DNA of 64,000 bases from Saccharothrix luteola (GTDB taxonomy: Bacteria > Actinomycetota > Actinomycetes > Mycobacteriales > Pseudonocardiaceae), in assembly GCF_020859565.1 (NCBI RefSeq), contig NZ_JAJHUO010000006.1:300164-364163 (forward strand), written 5' to 3'. Shown piece after piece: positions 27,513-35,083 of the stretch. Under the pieces are notes generated by a model. It saw only the letters and a program-made list of their open reading frames with translations, was not told the DNA's origin and made no database searches. The position numbers and the translations under genes were made by a program. The first letter of the stretch is position 1, and each line of letters begins with the position of its first letter.

Positions 27513-27522
27513 GCCCACTCCT

Positions 27523-27559
27523 TCTACAGCTGTAGAGACCCGTACTCTACAGCTGTAGA
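27523..27559. promoter_or_regulatory. Twin TetR operators TCTACAGCTGTAGA
   Basis: Two identical perfect 14-bp palindromes at 27523-27536 and 27546-27559, centres 23 bp apart. They lie in the 60-bp gap between the divergent monooxygenase and TetR genes. Each directly abuts the ribosome site of the gene it faces, so the whole region is itself nearly palindromic. Confidence 0.85.
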
Positions 27560-27572
27560 AGGAGGACGCACT

Positions 27573-28157
27573 GTGACGGAGCGCATGGCCGCCCTCGCCG
27601 ACGCGGCGATCCACGTGGTGGCCACCAGGGGCATGCGCGGGCTGACCCACCGCGCCGTGGACGCGCAGGCGGGCGTGCCCACCGGCTCGACCTCGGCCTA
27701 CTTCCGCACCCGCAAGGCGCTCGTCGAGGGCGTCGTGCAGCGGCTGGCCGACTTGGACGACGCCGAGGTGGCGGCAGCGCGGATCGACGTCCCGCTCGAC
27801 CCCGACCTGCTCGCCGAGGCCCTCGCGCACGTGCTCGACCAGTGGATGACGACCGGCCGCGAGCGAACCCTGGCCCGGTACGCGTGCCTGCTGGAGGCCA
27901 CCCACCACCCCGAGCTGCGCGGCATCCTGGCCCACGGCGAACGGCCGCGGGCGCAGGCGCGGGAGTTGCTGGCGGCGTGGGGCGCGGAGCACCCGGAGCG
28001 GCAGAGCCGGGAGCTGGTGGCGTTCGTGGACGGCCTGCTGTTCGACCGGCTGGTCGGCGCGGGCGCGCTCGGGGCGCCCACCCCCGGCACCCCGGAGAGC
28101 CGCGCCGAACTGGCCGCGGCGATCCGCGCGGCGGTGCGCGGCGTGCTCGGGAAATGA
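27573..28157 (+). CDS. TetR family regulator of the divergent monooxygenase
   Basis: 194 residues from GTG 27573, with GGAGG (27561-27565) 7 nt upstream. The N-terminal HTH is MRGLTHRAVDAQAGVPTGSTSAYFRTRKALVEG, of the variant TetR type with STSAYFRTR as recognition helix. Twin 14-bp palindromes lie immediately upstream and should be its binding sites, controlling both itself and the FAD monooxygenase. A substrate or product of that enzyme is the likely inducer. Confidence 0.9.
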   Translation: MTERMAALADAAIHVVATRGMRGLTHRAVDAQAGVPTGSTSAYFRTRKALVEGVVQRLADLDDAEVAAARIDVPLDPDLLAEALAHVLDQWMTTGRERTLARYACLLEATHHPELRGILAHGERPRAQARELLAAWGAEHPERQSRELVAFVDGLLFDRLVGAGALGAPTPGTPESRAELAAAIRAAVRGVLGK

Positions 28158-28171
28158 GTGGCGGCCGGCGC

Positions 28172-28177
28172 TATCGT
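28172..28177 (+). promoter_or_regulatory. -10 hexamer TATCGT with leaderless spacing
   Basis: TATCGT (TANNNT) lies exactly 7 nt before ATG 28185. That spacing places the transcription start on or next to that ATG. No convincing -35 is seen. Confidence 0.45.
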
Positions 28178-28184
28178 CGATCGC

Positions 28185-28214
28185 ATGTGGGCTTTCCGGA
28201 TCTTCTACCTCTGA
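28185..28214 (+). CDS. Possible leaderless nonapeptide upstream of a macrolide-type glycosyltransferase
   Basis: ATG TGG GCT TTC CGG ATC TTC TAC CTC TGA encodes MWAFRIFYL. It has no ribosome site, but a TANNNT hexamer lies 7 nt upstream, as in leaderless actinobacterial mRNAs. It sits 81 bp before a glycosyltransferase of the macrolide-inactivating type. Inducible macrolide resistance genes are often preceded by very short leader peptides that stall with the drug (for example the IFVI motif of ErmC leader). The similarity is of kind, not of sequence. It may equally be chance or an alternative to a simple 5' leader. Confidence 0.35.
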   Translation: MWAFRIFYL

Positions 28215-28295
28215 GTCGAGGGCAGCTGTCCACCCCCACGCGCCACGCGTGACGGGGTCTTCGAGCCAACCCTCACCTCATGCGGAGAGTCCTTG

Positions 28296-29453
28296 ATGGC
28301 GCACATCGCCTTCCTCAACATCCCCGGTCACGGCCACGTCAACCCGACGCTGCCCGTCGTCACCGAACTGGTGAACCGGGGCCACCGGGTCAGCTACGCG
28401 GTCGACCCCGGGTTCGCGGACATCGTGGAGCGGGCCGGCGCGACGCCGGTCGTGCACCCGACGACCCTGCCCACCGCCGACCAGGAGTGGCCGACCGAAC
28501 CGGCTCCCGCCATGCACCTGTTCCTGGCCGAGGCCAGGTCGGTGCTGCCGGTGCTGGAGGCGGCGTTCGCGGCCGACCGGCCGGATGCCGTCGTGTACGA
28601 CATCGGCGCGTGGACCGCGCGCCTGCCGGCGGGCCGCTGGGGCGTGCCCGCCATCCAGTTCTCCCCCACCTTCGTCGCGTACGAGGGCTGGGAGGAGGAC
28701 ATGGGCGACGTGGTCGATCAGCCCGAGGTGACCGCGTTCTACGCCGAGTTGGAGGAGTGGCTGGCCGCCGAGGGCGTGGCGATCCCCGGCCCGGCGTACG
28801 TCGGCGACCCGGACCGCGCGGTGGTGAGCATCGCGCGGTCGTTCCAGCCGAACCACGAGTCGGTGCACCGGAAGTACACGTTCGTGGGACCGTGCCTCGG
28901 CGACCGGTCGTCGTTCCAGGGCACTTGGGAACGGCCGGCGGACGACCGGCCGGTGCTGCTGGTCTCGCTGGGGTCGGCCTACACCAACGAGCCGGGGATC
29001 TACCGGCGGTGCTTCGAGGCGTTCGGCGACCTCGACTGGCACGTGGTGATGGCCATCGGCAAGCACGTCGACCCGGCCTCGCTCGGCGAGCCGCCGTCGA
29101 ACGTGGAGCTGCACCGGTGGGTGCCCCAGCTGGAGGTCCTGTCGCACGCCGACGTGTTCATCACGCACTGCGGCATGGGCGGCACGATGGAAGGGCTGTA
29201 CCACGGCGTGCCGATGGTCGGCCTGCCCATGATCGGGGAGCAGGTCATGAACGCCGCGCGCCTGGTCGAGCTGGGCGTGGGCAGGCACGTCCCGCGCGAG
29301 GAGGTCACCGCCGCGGGGCTGCGGTCCGCCGTGCTGGAACTGGCGGGCGACCCGGACGTGGCCCGGCGGCTGGCCGCGCTCAAGGCCGAGATCCGGGCGG
29401 CGGGCGGCACGGCCGCCGCGGCCGACGTGATCGAGGCCGAGCTGGAGCGGTGA
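28296..29453 (+). CDS. MGT-family glycosyltransferase (GT1, OleD/Mgt-like)
   Basis: 385 residues from ATG 28296 (a TTG three bases earlier is possible), preceded by GGAGAG. N-terminal acceptor domain HIAFLNIPGHGHVNPTLPVVTELVNRGH. C-terminal nucleotide-sugar motif WVPQLEVLSHADVFITHCGMGGTMEGLYHGVPMVGLPMIGEQ. This is the macrolide glycosyltransferase family, whose members (OleD, OleI, Mgt) glucosylate macrolides or plant-type phenolics using UDP-glucose. There is no polyketide synthase nearby, so xenobiotic detoxification or resistance is more likely than tailoring of a local product. It ends in a terminator shared with the convergent XRE gene. Confidence 0.88.
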   Translation: MAHIAFLNIPGHGHVNPTLPVVTELVNRGHRVSYAVDPGFADIVERAGATPVVHPTTLPTADQEWPTEPAPAMHLFLAEARSVLPVLEAAFAADRPDAVVYDIGAWTARLPAGRWGVPAIQFSPTFVAYEGWEEDMGDVVDQPEVTAFYAELEEWLAAEGVAIPGPAYVGDPDRAVVSIARSFQPNHESVHRKYTFVGPCLGDRSSFQGTWERPADDRPVLLVSLGSAYTNEPGIYRRCFEAFGDLDWHVVMAIGKHVDPASLGEPPSNVELHRWVPQLEVLSHADVFITHCGMGGTMEGLYHGVPMVGLPMIGEQVMNAARLVELGVGRHVPREEVTAAGLRSAVLELAGDPDVARRLAALKAEIRAAGGTAAAADVIEAELER

Positions 29454-29454
29454 C

Positions 29455-29486
29455 GAGGGGGCGGCGCCATCGCGCGCCGCCCCCTC
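29455..29486. terminator. Bidirectional terminator between convergent genes
   Basis: GAGGGGGCGGCGC (29455-29467) pairs perfectly with 29474-29486 around CATCGC. It begins two bases after the glycosyltransferase stop and ends five bases before the XRE stop. Confidence 0.85.
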
Positions 29487-29491
29487 TTCGC

Positions 29492-29731
29492 CTACGCGGA
29501 TCGCTCGTCGCTGCCCAGCCTGGGGAACGGGTCGGTCGAGAACACGACCTCCACCGGCACCTCGAAGTACTGCGCGATGCGCAGCGCCAGGTACAGGCTG
29601 GGGCTGTACTCGCCCCGCTCCAGGTAACCCACGGTCTGGTAGTGGATGCCCAACGCCTCGGAGAGCTGCCGGCGTGACACTCCCCGTTCCGCGCGCAGCA
29701 TCGCGATCCGGTTGTAGACGCTTTCGCTCAT
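29492..29731 (-). CDS. XRE-family (Cro/CI-type) transcriptional regulator
   Basis: 79 residues, a single HTH_3 domain: NRIAMLRAERGVSRRQLSEALGIHYQTVGYLERGEYSPSLYLALRIAQYF. The start overlaps the stop of the ABC-2 permease (ATGA), so it is the third gene of an ATPase-permease-regulator operon. Small XRE proteins with YLERGEYSPS and a short acidic/phenylalanine tail commonly autoregulate such exporter operons. Confidence 0.92.
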   Translation of the reverse strand: MSESVYNRIAMLRAERGVSRRQLSEALGIHYQTVGYLERGEYSPSLYLALRIAQYFEVPVEVVFSTDPFPRLGSDERSA

Positions 29732-30579
29732 CGCACCCTCTGCAACGCCGCCTGTCGGCGTTGCTCCATCTCCGCTCCGGACTCACGGCGAGCCATCCGA
29801 CGCAGGATCGTAGGCGCAAGCAGGAAGCCGACCACCGCCCACACCCCGAGCACGCCCACCATCTCCAGGATCCGCCAGGAGCCGCCGAGCTCCGTGGCCG
29901 CCGCCGCGTCCGGCAGCAGCGCCGCCCTGGCGCCGTGCCCCGCCCAGTACACCGGGAACACCTGGGCCACCCCCTGCAACCAGCCGGGCATCGCGGTGAT
30001 CGGGTAGAAGATGCCCGAGATCGCGATGAGGCCCATCATCGGCAGCATGGTGATGCCCATCGCGCCGCCGGGGCTCTTGGTGATCGACCCGGCGACCGCG
30101 CCCCAGGGCAGCATCGAGGCCATGCCGAACGCCAGCACGGCGAGCAGGCCGAGCACGCCGCCCACGCCCGCGTCCGCCAGCACGTTCACCAGGAACAGAC
30201 CCGGCACCAGCACGATCAGCAGGCCGCTCAGCGAGTCCAGCGACGTCTGCACGGCCCGGCCGACCAGGTAGCCGACCATGCCGTGCGGCACCGCCTTGGC
30301 GCGCAGCAGCGTGCCGTCCTCCCGGTTCATCGAGAGCTGGCCCGCGGGCCCGACCAGGGCGCCGAACACCATGCCCATGCCGAGCATGCCGGGCAGGGTG
30401 AGCGCGGCGAGCGAGAGGTCGGAGCCGTCCACGAACGAGTCGCGCTGGAACCACAGCACGGTCAGCGCGGCGAGCCCGGTGAACACGTTGTACCACTGGT
30501 CCGAGCTGCCCATGGAGTGGCGGAACTCGCGCACCCCGCGGTCCACGCCGAGCCGGATGGCCTGTGCCTTGGTGTTCAC
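29728..30579 (-). CDS. ABC-2 type transporter permease
   Basis: 283 residues from GTG 30579, which overlaps the ATPase stop (GTGA). An upstream in-frame extension is the shadow of the ATPase gene. Six membrane segments are visible, beginning LAALTVLWFQRDSFV, with the ABC-2 motif region MNREDGTLLRAKAVPHGMVGYLVGR and GIFYPITAMPGWLQGVAQVFPVYW in the last third. Partner of the upstream DrrA-like ATPase. The substrate is unknown (drug, lipid or bacteriocin). Confidence 0.88.
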   Translation of the reverse strand: MNTKAQAIRLGVDRGVREFRHSMGSSDQWYNVFTGLAALTVLWFQRDSFVDGSDLSLAALTLPGMLGMGMVFGALVGPAGQLSMNREDGTLLRAKAVPHGMVGYLVGRAVQTSLDSLSGLLIVLVPGLFLVNVLADAGVGGVLGLLAVLAFGMASMLPWGAVAGSITKSPGGAMGITMLPMMGLIAISGIFYPITAMPGWLQGVAQVFPVYWAGHGARAALLPDAAAATELGGSWRILEMVGVLGVWAVVGFLLAPTILRRMARRESGAEMEQRRQAALQRVR

Positions 30580-31475
30580 GGGATCGCCACCTCCTCGTCG
30601 GTCGCCTGGCCGCTCTCGTGCCGCTGCACGAGTGCCATGTAGGTGTCCTCCAACGTGCTGCGGCGCACCTCCAGCTCGGAGATGCCCGTCGCGTGCTGGC
30701 GGAACAGGTCGCGCACGAACGCCGTCGCGTCGTCCGCGGTGTGCACGTGCCGCAGGCCGTCGTGCGTCCAGCGGACCTCGGACTTGCCCGCGACCCGGCG
30801 GCTGAGCTGGTCCGGGCTGCCGTCGGCGATGATCCGGCCGCCCGCGAGCACCAGGATCCGGTCGGCCAGCTTCTCCGCCTCGGCCAGGTCGTGCGTGGTC
30901 AGCAGGATCGTCATGCCCTCCAGGTCCGACAGGCGGTGCACCAGGTCGTGGAAGTCCCGGCGCGCGTGCGGGTCGAACCCGGCCGTCGGCTCGTCCAGGA
31001 ACAGCAGGTCCGGCTTGCCGACGATGCCGATCGCCACGTCCAGCCGCCGCCGCTGGCCGCCGGAGAGGCTGCTGATCTTCTTGTGCGCGTGCTCGGCCAG
31101 GCCGACGGTCTCGATCAGCTCGTCGGTGTCGAACGGCCGCGGCTGGTGCGGCGTGGCGTAGGGCTCGTAGTAGCGGCCCAGGTGGTGCAGCAGCTCGCGC
31201 ACCCGCCAGCGGCCGTGGTCGCGCCACGACTGGAGCACCACGCCGAGCCGGGCGCGCCAGGCCTCGTCGCCGGTGGCCGGGTCGACGCCCAGCACCCGGA
31301 CGTGGCCGTCGGAGGGCAGCCGGAAACCCTCCAGGATCTCGATCGTCGTGGTCTTGCCCGCGCCGTTCGGCCCGAGCAGGGCCAGCACCTCACCCGGGCC
31401 CGCGGTGAAGTCGACCCCGTGCAGCACGTCCGTGGTGCCGTAGCGCATCCGCAGATCGCGCACCTCGATGACCAA
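30576..31475 (-). CDS. ABC transporter ATP-binding protein (DrrA/CcmA-like)
   Basis: 299 residues. TTG start at 31475, with a strong GGGGAGGTGAGG about 8 nt upstream. Walker A GPNGAGKTT, Q-loop VVLQS, signature LSGGQRRRLDVAIG, Walker B LLFLDEPTAGFD and H-loop LTTHDLAEAE are all intact. A C-terminal extension (SELEVRRSTLEDTYMALVQRHE) is typical of DrrA-type exporters. It is the first gene of the ABC/XRE operon. The candidate operator TAGCA-CACC-TGCTA lies 42-55 bp upstream. Confidence 0.92.
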   Translation of the reverse strand: MVIEVRDLRMRYGTTDVLHGVDFTAGPGEVLALLGPNGAGKTTTIEILEGFRLPSDGHVRVLGVDPATGDEAWRARLGVVLQSWRDHGRWRVRELLHHLGRYYEPYATPHQPRPFDTDELIETVGLAEHAHKKISSLSGGQRRRLDVAIGIVGKPDLLFLDEPTAGFDPHARRDFHDLVHRLSDLEGMTILLTTHDLAEAEKLADRILVLAGGRIIADGSPDQLSRRVAGKSEVRWTHDGLRHVHTADDATAFVRDLFRQHATGISELEVRRSTLEDTYMALVQRHESGQATDEEVAIP

Positions 31476-31516
31476 GGACCCTCACCTCCCCCTCGTCAGA
31501 GTTCTCGGTCATTTTG

Positions 31517-31530
31517 TAGCACACCTGCTA
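31517..31530. promoter_or_regulatory. Inverted repeat TAGCA-CACC-TGCTA
   Basis: A perfect 5-bp-arm palindrome 42-55 bp upstream of the ABC ATPase start, beside an ATTTTG run. Position and symmetry suit an operator for the operon's own XRE protein. The arms are short, so chance is possible. Confidence 0.4.
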
Positions 31531-31568
31531 TCACCCGTACTACGGCTGTTCCCTTACGGCTTATTTAC

Positions 31569-31584
31569 TTCACGGCTTCGTGAA
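31569..31584. promoter_or_regulatory. Inverted repeat TTCACG-GCTT-CGTGAA upstream of the P450
   Basis: Perfect 6-bp arms with 4-nt spacer, 52-67 bp upstream of the P450 ATG, in a comparatively A/T-rich 136-bp divergent intergenic region. CTTC...GAAG pairs flank it further out (31587-31604). A candidate operator, or a hairpin in the P450 leader. Confidence 0.45.
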
Positions 31585-31635
31585 ACTTCTGTACGTTGCG
31601 AAGTAGGTCCCTTTACGCACTGGGAGGTGTGCGAG

Positions 31636-32835
31636 ATGACCGAAACGCTGTACTCCGAACTGCCGAGCCAACGCACCACGCCGTTCGACCCGCCCGCGGA
31701 GTTGGGGTTGCTCCGCGAACGGGCCCCGATCAGCCGGATGAAGTTCCCCGACGGGCACCTGGGGTGGCTCGTGACCAGCTACGAGCTGGCTCGCGAGGTG
31801 CACGCGGACCGCCGGTTCAGCAGCCGGGCCGAGCTCCAGCACTCACCGCGCACGGTGGCCGGCAAGCCGGTGCCGCAGCGGCCGGCGGCCAAGCCGGGCA
31901 TGTTCATCGGGATGGACGCGCCCGACCACACCCGCTACCGCAAGCTGCTGACCGGGCAGTTCACCGTGCGGCGGATGAACCAGCTGATGCCGCGCATCGA
32001 GCAGATCGTGGCCGAGCACCTGGCCGCGATGCGCGCGTCGGGCACGTCGGCGGACCTGGTGGCGGAGTTCGCGCTGCCGGTGCCGTCGATGGTCATCTGC
32101 GAGCTGCTCGGCGTGCCCTACGAGGACCGGGCGGCGTTCCAGGAGGACACCGCCAAGGCCCTGCGGCTCGACTCCACGTTCGAGGAGATCATGGAGGCGT
32201 TCGAGCGGCTGGAGGACTTCGTGCTCCAGCTGGCGAAGCGCAAGCACGTCGAGCCGGGCGACGACATGCTGACCGGGTTGATCGCCACCGGCGAGCTGAC
32301 CGACGAGGAAGTGGCCAACATGGGGCTGCTCCTGCTCGTCGCCGGTCACGAGACCACGGCGAACATGCTGGGCATCGGCACGTTGCTGCTGCTGCGGCAC
32401 CCCGAGCAGCTGGCCGCGCTGCGAGCCGACCCGTCGTTGGTGGACAACGCGGTCGAGGAGATGATGCGGTACCTGACGATCATCCAGTTCGGCACGCTGC
32501 GCACGGCGTTGGAGGACGTGGAGATCGGCGGCGTGGTGGTCAAGGCGGGCGAGTCGGTCTCGATCTCGGTGGCCGCCGCCAACCGGGACCCGGCGCGGTT
32601 CGAGCGGCCGGACGAGTTCGACGTCCGCCGGTCCGCGGCGGGGCACCTCGCGTTCGGCCACGGCGTGCACCAGTGCCTCGGGCAGCAGCTGGCGCGGATC
32701 GAGATGAGGGTCGGCTTCGCCGCGCTGTTCCGGGAGTTCCCGGACCTGCGGCTCGGCGTGCCGGCCGAGGACGTCAAGATGCGCACCGACATGGCTATCT
32801 ACGGTGTGCACGAGCTGCCGGTGGAGTTCTCGTGA
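31636..32835 (+). CDS. Cytochrome P450 (bacterial class I)
   Basis: 399 residues from ATG 31636, with GGGAGG 8 nt upstream; the open frame extends upstream but without P450 features. I-helix AGHETT (236-241), K-helix Glu275-x2-Arg278, and heme loop FGHGVHQCLGQQLAR with Cys347 are present. The sequence resembles CYP105/CYP107-type soluble enzymes of actinomycetes. Its stop overlaps the ferredoxin gene start (GTGA), so redox partner and oxygenase are made together. The substrate is unknown. Confidence 0.95.
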   Translation: MTETLYSELPSQRTTPFDPPAELGLLRERAPISRMKFPDGHLGWLVTSYELAREVHADRRFSSRAELQHSPRTVAGKPVPQRPAAKPGMFIGMDAPDHTRYRKLLTGQFTVRRMNQLMPRIEQIVAEHLAAMRASGTSADLVAEFALPVPSMVICELLGVPYEDRAAFQEDTAKALRLDSTFEEIMEAFERLEDFVLQLAKRKHVEPGDDMLTGLIATGELTDEEVANMGLLLLVAGHETTANMLGIGTLLLLRHPEQLAALRADPSLVDNAVEEMMRYLTIIQFGTLRTALEDVEIGGVVVKAGESVSISVAAANRDPARFERPDEFDVRRSAAGHLAFGHGVHQCLGQQLARIEMRVGFAALFREFPDLRLGVPAEDVKMRTDMAIYGVHELPVEFS

Positions 32836-33026
32836 AGGTGGAAGTCGATCCGGACGTGTGCGCTGGCGCCGGGATGTGCGCGTTGACCGATTCCGCGGTG
32901 TTCGACCAGGACGAGGTCGACGGGACGGTCGTGCTGCTGCAGCCGTCCCCGACGGGCGAGCACGAGAAGGCGGCGCGGGAAGCGGCGCACCTCTGCCCGG
33001 CCGGCGCCATCCGCATCGTGGAGTGA
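32832..33026 (+). CDS. [3Fe-4S] ferredoxin, P450 redox partner
   Basis: 64 residues. Cys10, Cys16 (VCAGAGMCALT, where the fourth ligand position is Ala/Gly) and Cys55 before Pro (HLCPAGAI) are the three ligands of the P450-type 3Fe-4S ferredoxins. It starts inside the P450 stop, a fixed arrangement in actinomycetes. No ferredoxin reductase gene is nearby, so a general NAD(P)H reductase must feed it. Confidence 0.95.
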   Translation: MKVEVDPDVCAGAGMCALTDSAVFDQDEVDGTVVLLQPSPTGEHEKAAREAAHLCPAGAIRIVE

Positions 33027-33075
33027 CGTGAGCTGCCGGGGCCGCCTCCGGGCGGTCCCGGCGGTGAGCGGCGGC

Positions 33076-33423
33076 TCAGAGCGACAGGTGCACGCGCAGG
33101 GCGTCGTCGAGCTGCTTGAGCACCGCGGGCGGCAAGCCGCCGATCCTGGCGCGGAGCCGGGCCGCGGCGACCGTGCGCACCTGCTCGGCCTGGGCCTTCG
33201 AGTCCGCGCCGAGCCCGCAGTCCTTGGCGGGCAGCAGCACCTGGAACGGGTACACCTTGGCGGTGTTGGAGGTGATCGGGACCACGGTCACCACACCCCG
33301 GCCGCCCCGTCCGGCGGCCCGGTTCGCCGCGTCGTTGCTCACGAGCACGGCCGGGCGGATCTTGTTGGCCTCGGCGCCCTGCGCCGGCTCCAGGTCCACC
33401 CAGTAGATGTCACCTCGCCGCAT
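33076..33423 (-). CDS. MazF/PemK-family toxin endoribonuclease
   Basis: 115 residues from ATG 33423, 14 bp inside the end of the antitoxin gene. The MazF core is MRRGDIYWVDLEP, then KIRPAVLVSNDAANR and VVTVVPITSNTAKVYPFQVLL, closing with AEQVRTVAAARL. The conserved Arg of RPAV and the Thr/Ser of PITS are the expected catalytic residues. It cleaves mRNA at short sequences and is neutralised by the protein encoded just upstream. Confidence 0.93.
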   Translation of the reverse strand: MRRGDIYWVDLEPAQGAEANKIRPAVLVSNDAANRAAGRGGRGVVTVVPITSNTAKVYPFQVLLPAKDCGLGADSKAQAEQVRTVAAARLRARIGGLPPAVLKQLDDALRVHLSL

Positions 33424-33640
33424 CGAGGACACCGTCCGGCGCGGTCACGTCCCACATGTCGGCGTCCCCTCCGGCTTCCCACTCTTCCCACGCGCTCGCG
33501 TAGGCGTTCTCCAGACCCGCCTCGCGCAGGAGCGTGATCGCCTGGTGGATCACGGACGATCGCGAGGCGCTCCGGTGTTGCCGCAGGTAGCGATCAACGA
33601 ACTCTACGTCCTCCTCGGGGAGGCTCACACTGATTTTCAT
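33410..33640 (-). CDS. Ribbon-helix-helix antitoxin of MazF
   Basis: 76 residues. The N-terminus MKISVSLPEEDVEFVDRYLRQHRSASRSSVIHQAITLLRE is an RHH DNA-binding fold. The acidic tail (AWEEWEAGGDADMWDVTAPDG) would occupy the toxin groove. The start codon overlaps the stop of the MFS gene (33637-33640), and its own end overlaps the toxin, giving three coupled genes. Similar to MazE-type antitoxins of mycobacteria. Confidence 0.9.
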   Translation of the reverse strand: MKISVSLPEEDVEFVDRYLRQHRSASRSSVIHQAITLLREAGLENAYASAWEEWEAGGDADMWDVTAPDGVLDAAR

Positions 33641-35046
33641 ACCTTCGATGCTACCTCCGGTGCTACCCGGTAGGAACTCGGCATCGCGAGACCGACCAGC
33701 ACGCCGGCGAACGCCAGCACGGCGACCCCGACCATCGAGGCCGAGAAGCCCTCGCTGAACCGCGCGGCCGTCGCGTAGCCGCCGACGGCGCCGAACACGG
33801 CGACCGCCACCGCGGTGCCGAACACGCCGCCGAAGATGCGCAGCATCATGAAGACGCCGGACGCCTGGCCGATCCGCTGCGGCTCCACCGCGCCCACGAC
33901 CGCCTTCTGCGCGGCGGGCATCGCCGCCGTGATGCCCGCCGAACCGAGGACCAGCGCGGGCAGGATCTCCAGGTAGGACGTGTCGGCGTCGACGGCGATG
34001 GCGATCCACCCCATGCCGACCGCCTGCAGCAACAGGCCGCCGACCACGAACCGCCGCTCACCGACCCGGTCGACCAGGCGACCGGCGATCGGCGCGCACA
34101 CCATGAGCGTGCCGGTCCACGGCATCAGCATGAGGCCGGTGACGAGCGGACCGTGACCCTTGACGACCTGGAAGTACTGCGCGAGGAAGAACATCGTGCC
34201 GTACAGGGAGGCGAAGACCAGGAAGTTCGCCGGGTTGGCGGTGGCGAACGCCCGCAGCTTGAAGAAGCTCATCGGCACCATCGGGCGCGGCGTGCGCTTC
34301 TCGTGGAGCACGAACGCGACCAGCAGCACCACGCCGATCACGAACGAGGCGACGACCTCCACGCTCCCCCAGCCCGCCGCGTTGCCGCGCACCAGCGCCC
34401 AGATGACGCCGAACGCGCCCAGCGTCACCAGGCCGAGCCCGCCGAGGTCGAGCTTGTCGTTCGGGCCGGTGCTCTCGTCCATCTCGCGCGTGGTGAGCAG
34501 GATCGCGACGATGCCGATCGGCAGGTTCAGCCAGAAGATCCACTGCCAGGTCAGGCCCTGGGCGATCGCGCCGCCGATGAACGGGCCGCCGAACGTGGCC
34601 AGACCGGTGAGGCCGAGGTAGAGGCCCATCGCCTTGCCGCGCGTGTGCGGCGGGAAGACCGCGGTGATCAACGTGAGCGACAGCGGCAGCACCATCGCGG
34701 CGCCCGCGCCCTGCAACGCCCGGGCGATGATCAGGAAGACGGCGTCCGGCGCCAACGCGCACGCCGCCGACGCGGCGGTGAACAACGTCAGGCCCGCGTT
34801 GAACACCTTGCGTCGGCCGAACCGGTCACCCAGCGCGGCCCCGGTGAGCAGCAGCACCGCGAACGACAGGTTGTACGCGGTGACGACCCATTCCAGTTGT
34901 TCGACCGAGGCCGCCAGGTCCGCGCGGATCGTGCTCAGCGCGGTGGTCACGACCATGCTGTCCAGGGCCATCATGAACGAGGCCAGCGAGGCGAGGCCCA
35001 AGGTCCACGCCTGCTTGGCCGTCATCCGCTCTGCTCCGGTGCTCAC
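33637..35046 (-). CDS. MFS multidrug exporter, DHA2 (EmrB/QacA) family
   Basis: 469 residues with 14 predicted membrane segments. The motifs are MALDSMVVTTALSTIRADL, TGAALGDRFGRRKVFNAG (motif A) and TFGGPFIGGAIAQGLTWQWIFWLNLPIG (motif C with the TWQWIF signature of DHA2). It starts 38 bp after the end of the SigG-like sigma-factor gene on the same strand. Its stop overlaps the antitoxin start, so the toxin-antitoxin pair probably rides on its transcript. Confidence 0.9.
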   Translation of the reverse strand: MSTGAERMTAKQAWTLGLASLASFMMALDSMVVTTALSTIRADLAASVEQLEWVVTAYNLSFAVLLLTGAALGDRFGRRKVFNAGLTLFTAASAACALAPDAVFLIIARALQGAGAAMVLPLSLTLITAVFPPHTRGKAMGLYLGLTGLATFGGPFIGGAIAQGLTWQWIFWLNLPIGIVAILLTTREMDESTGPNDKLDLGGLGLVTLGAFGVIWALVRGNAAGWGSVEVVASFVIGVVLLVAFVLHEKRTPRPMVPMSFFKLRAFATANPANFLVFASLYGTMFFLAQYFQVVKGHGPLVTGLMLMPWTGTLMVCAPIAGRLVDRVGERRFVVGGLLLQAVGMGWIAIAVDADTSYLEILPALVLGSAGITAAMPAAQKAVVGAVEPQRIGQASGVFMMLRIFGGVFGTAVAVAVFGAVGGYATAARFSEGFSASMVGVAVLAFAGVLVGLAMPSSYRVAPEVASKV

Positions 35047-35083
35047 CGTTCTCCTCCGGTTCGTTCGCGCCTCGGGCTCTCGG

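Noticed and set aside
25048..33026. A thaxtomin-like nitration cluster (nos plus P450)
   Set aside because: The P450 is 5 kb away, is paired with its own ferredoxin and separated by unrelated operons; no NRPS genes are present.
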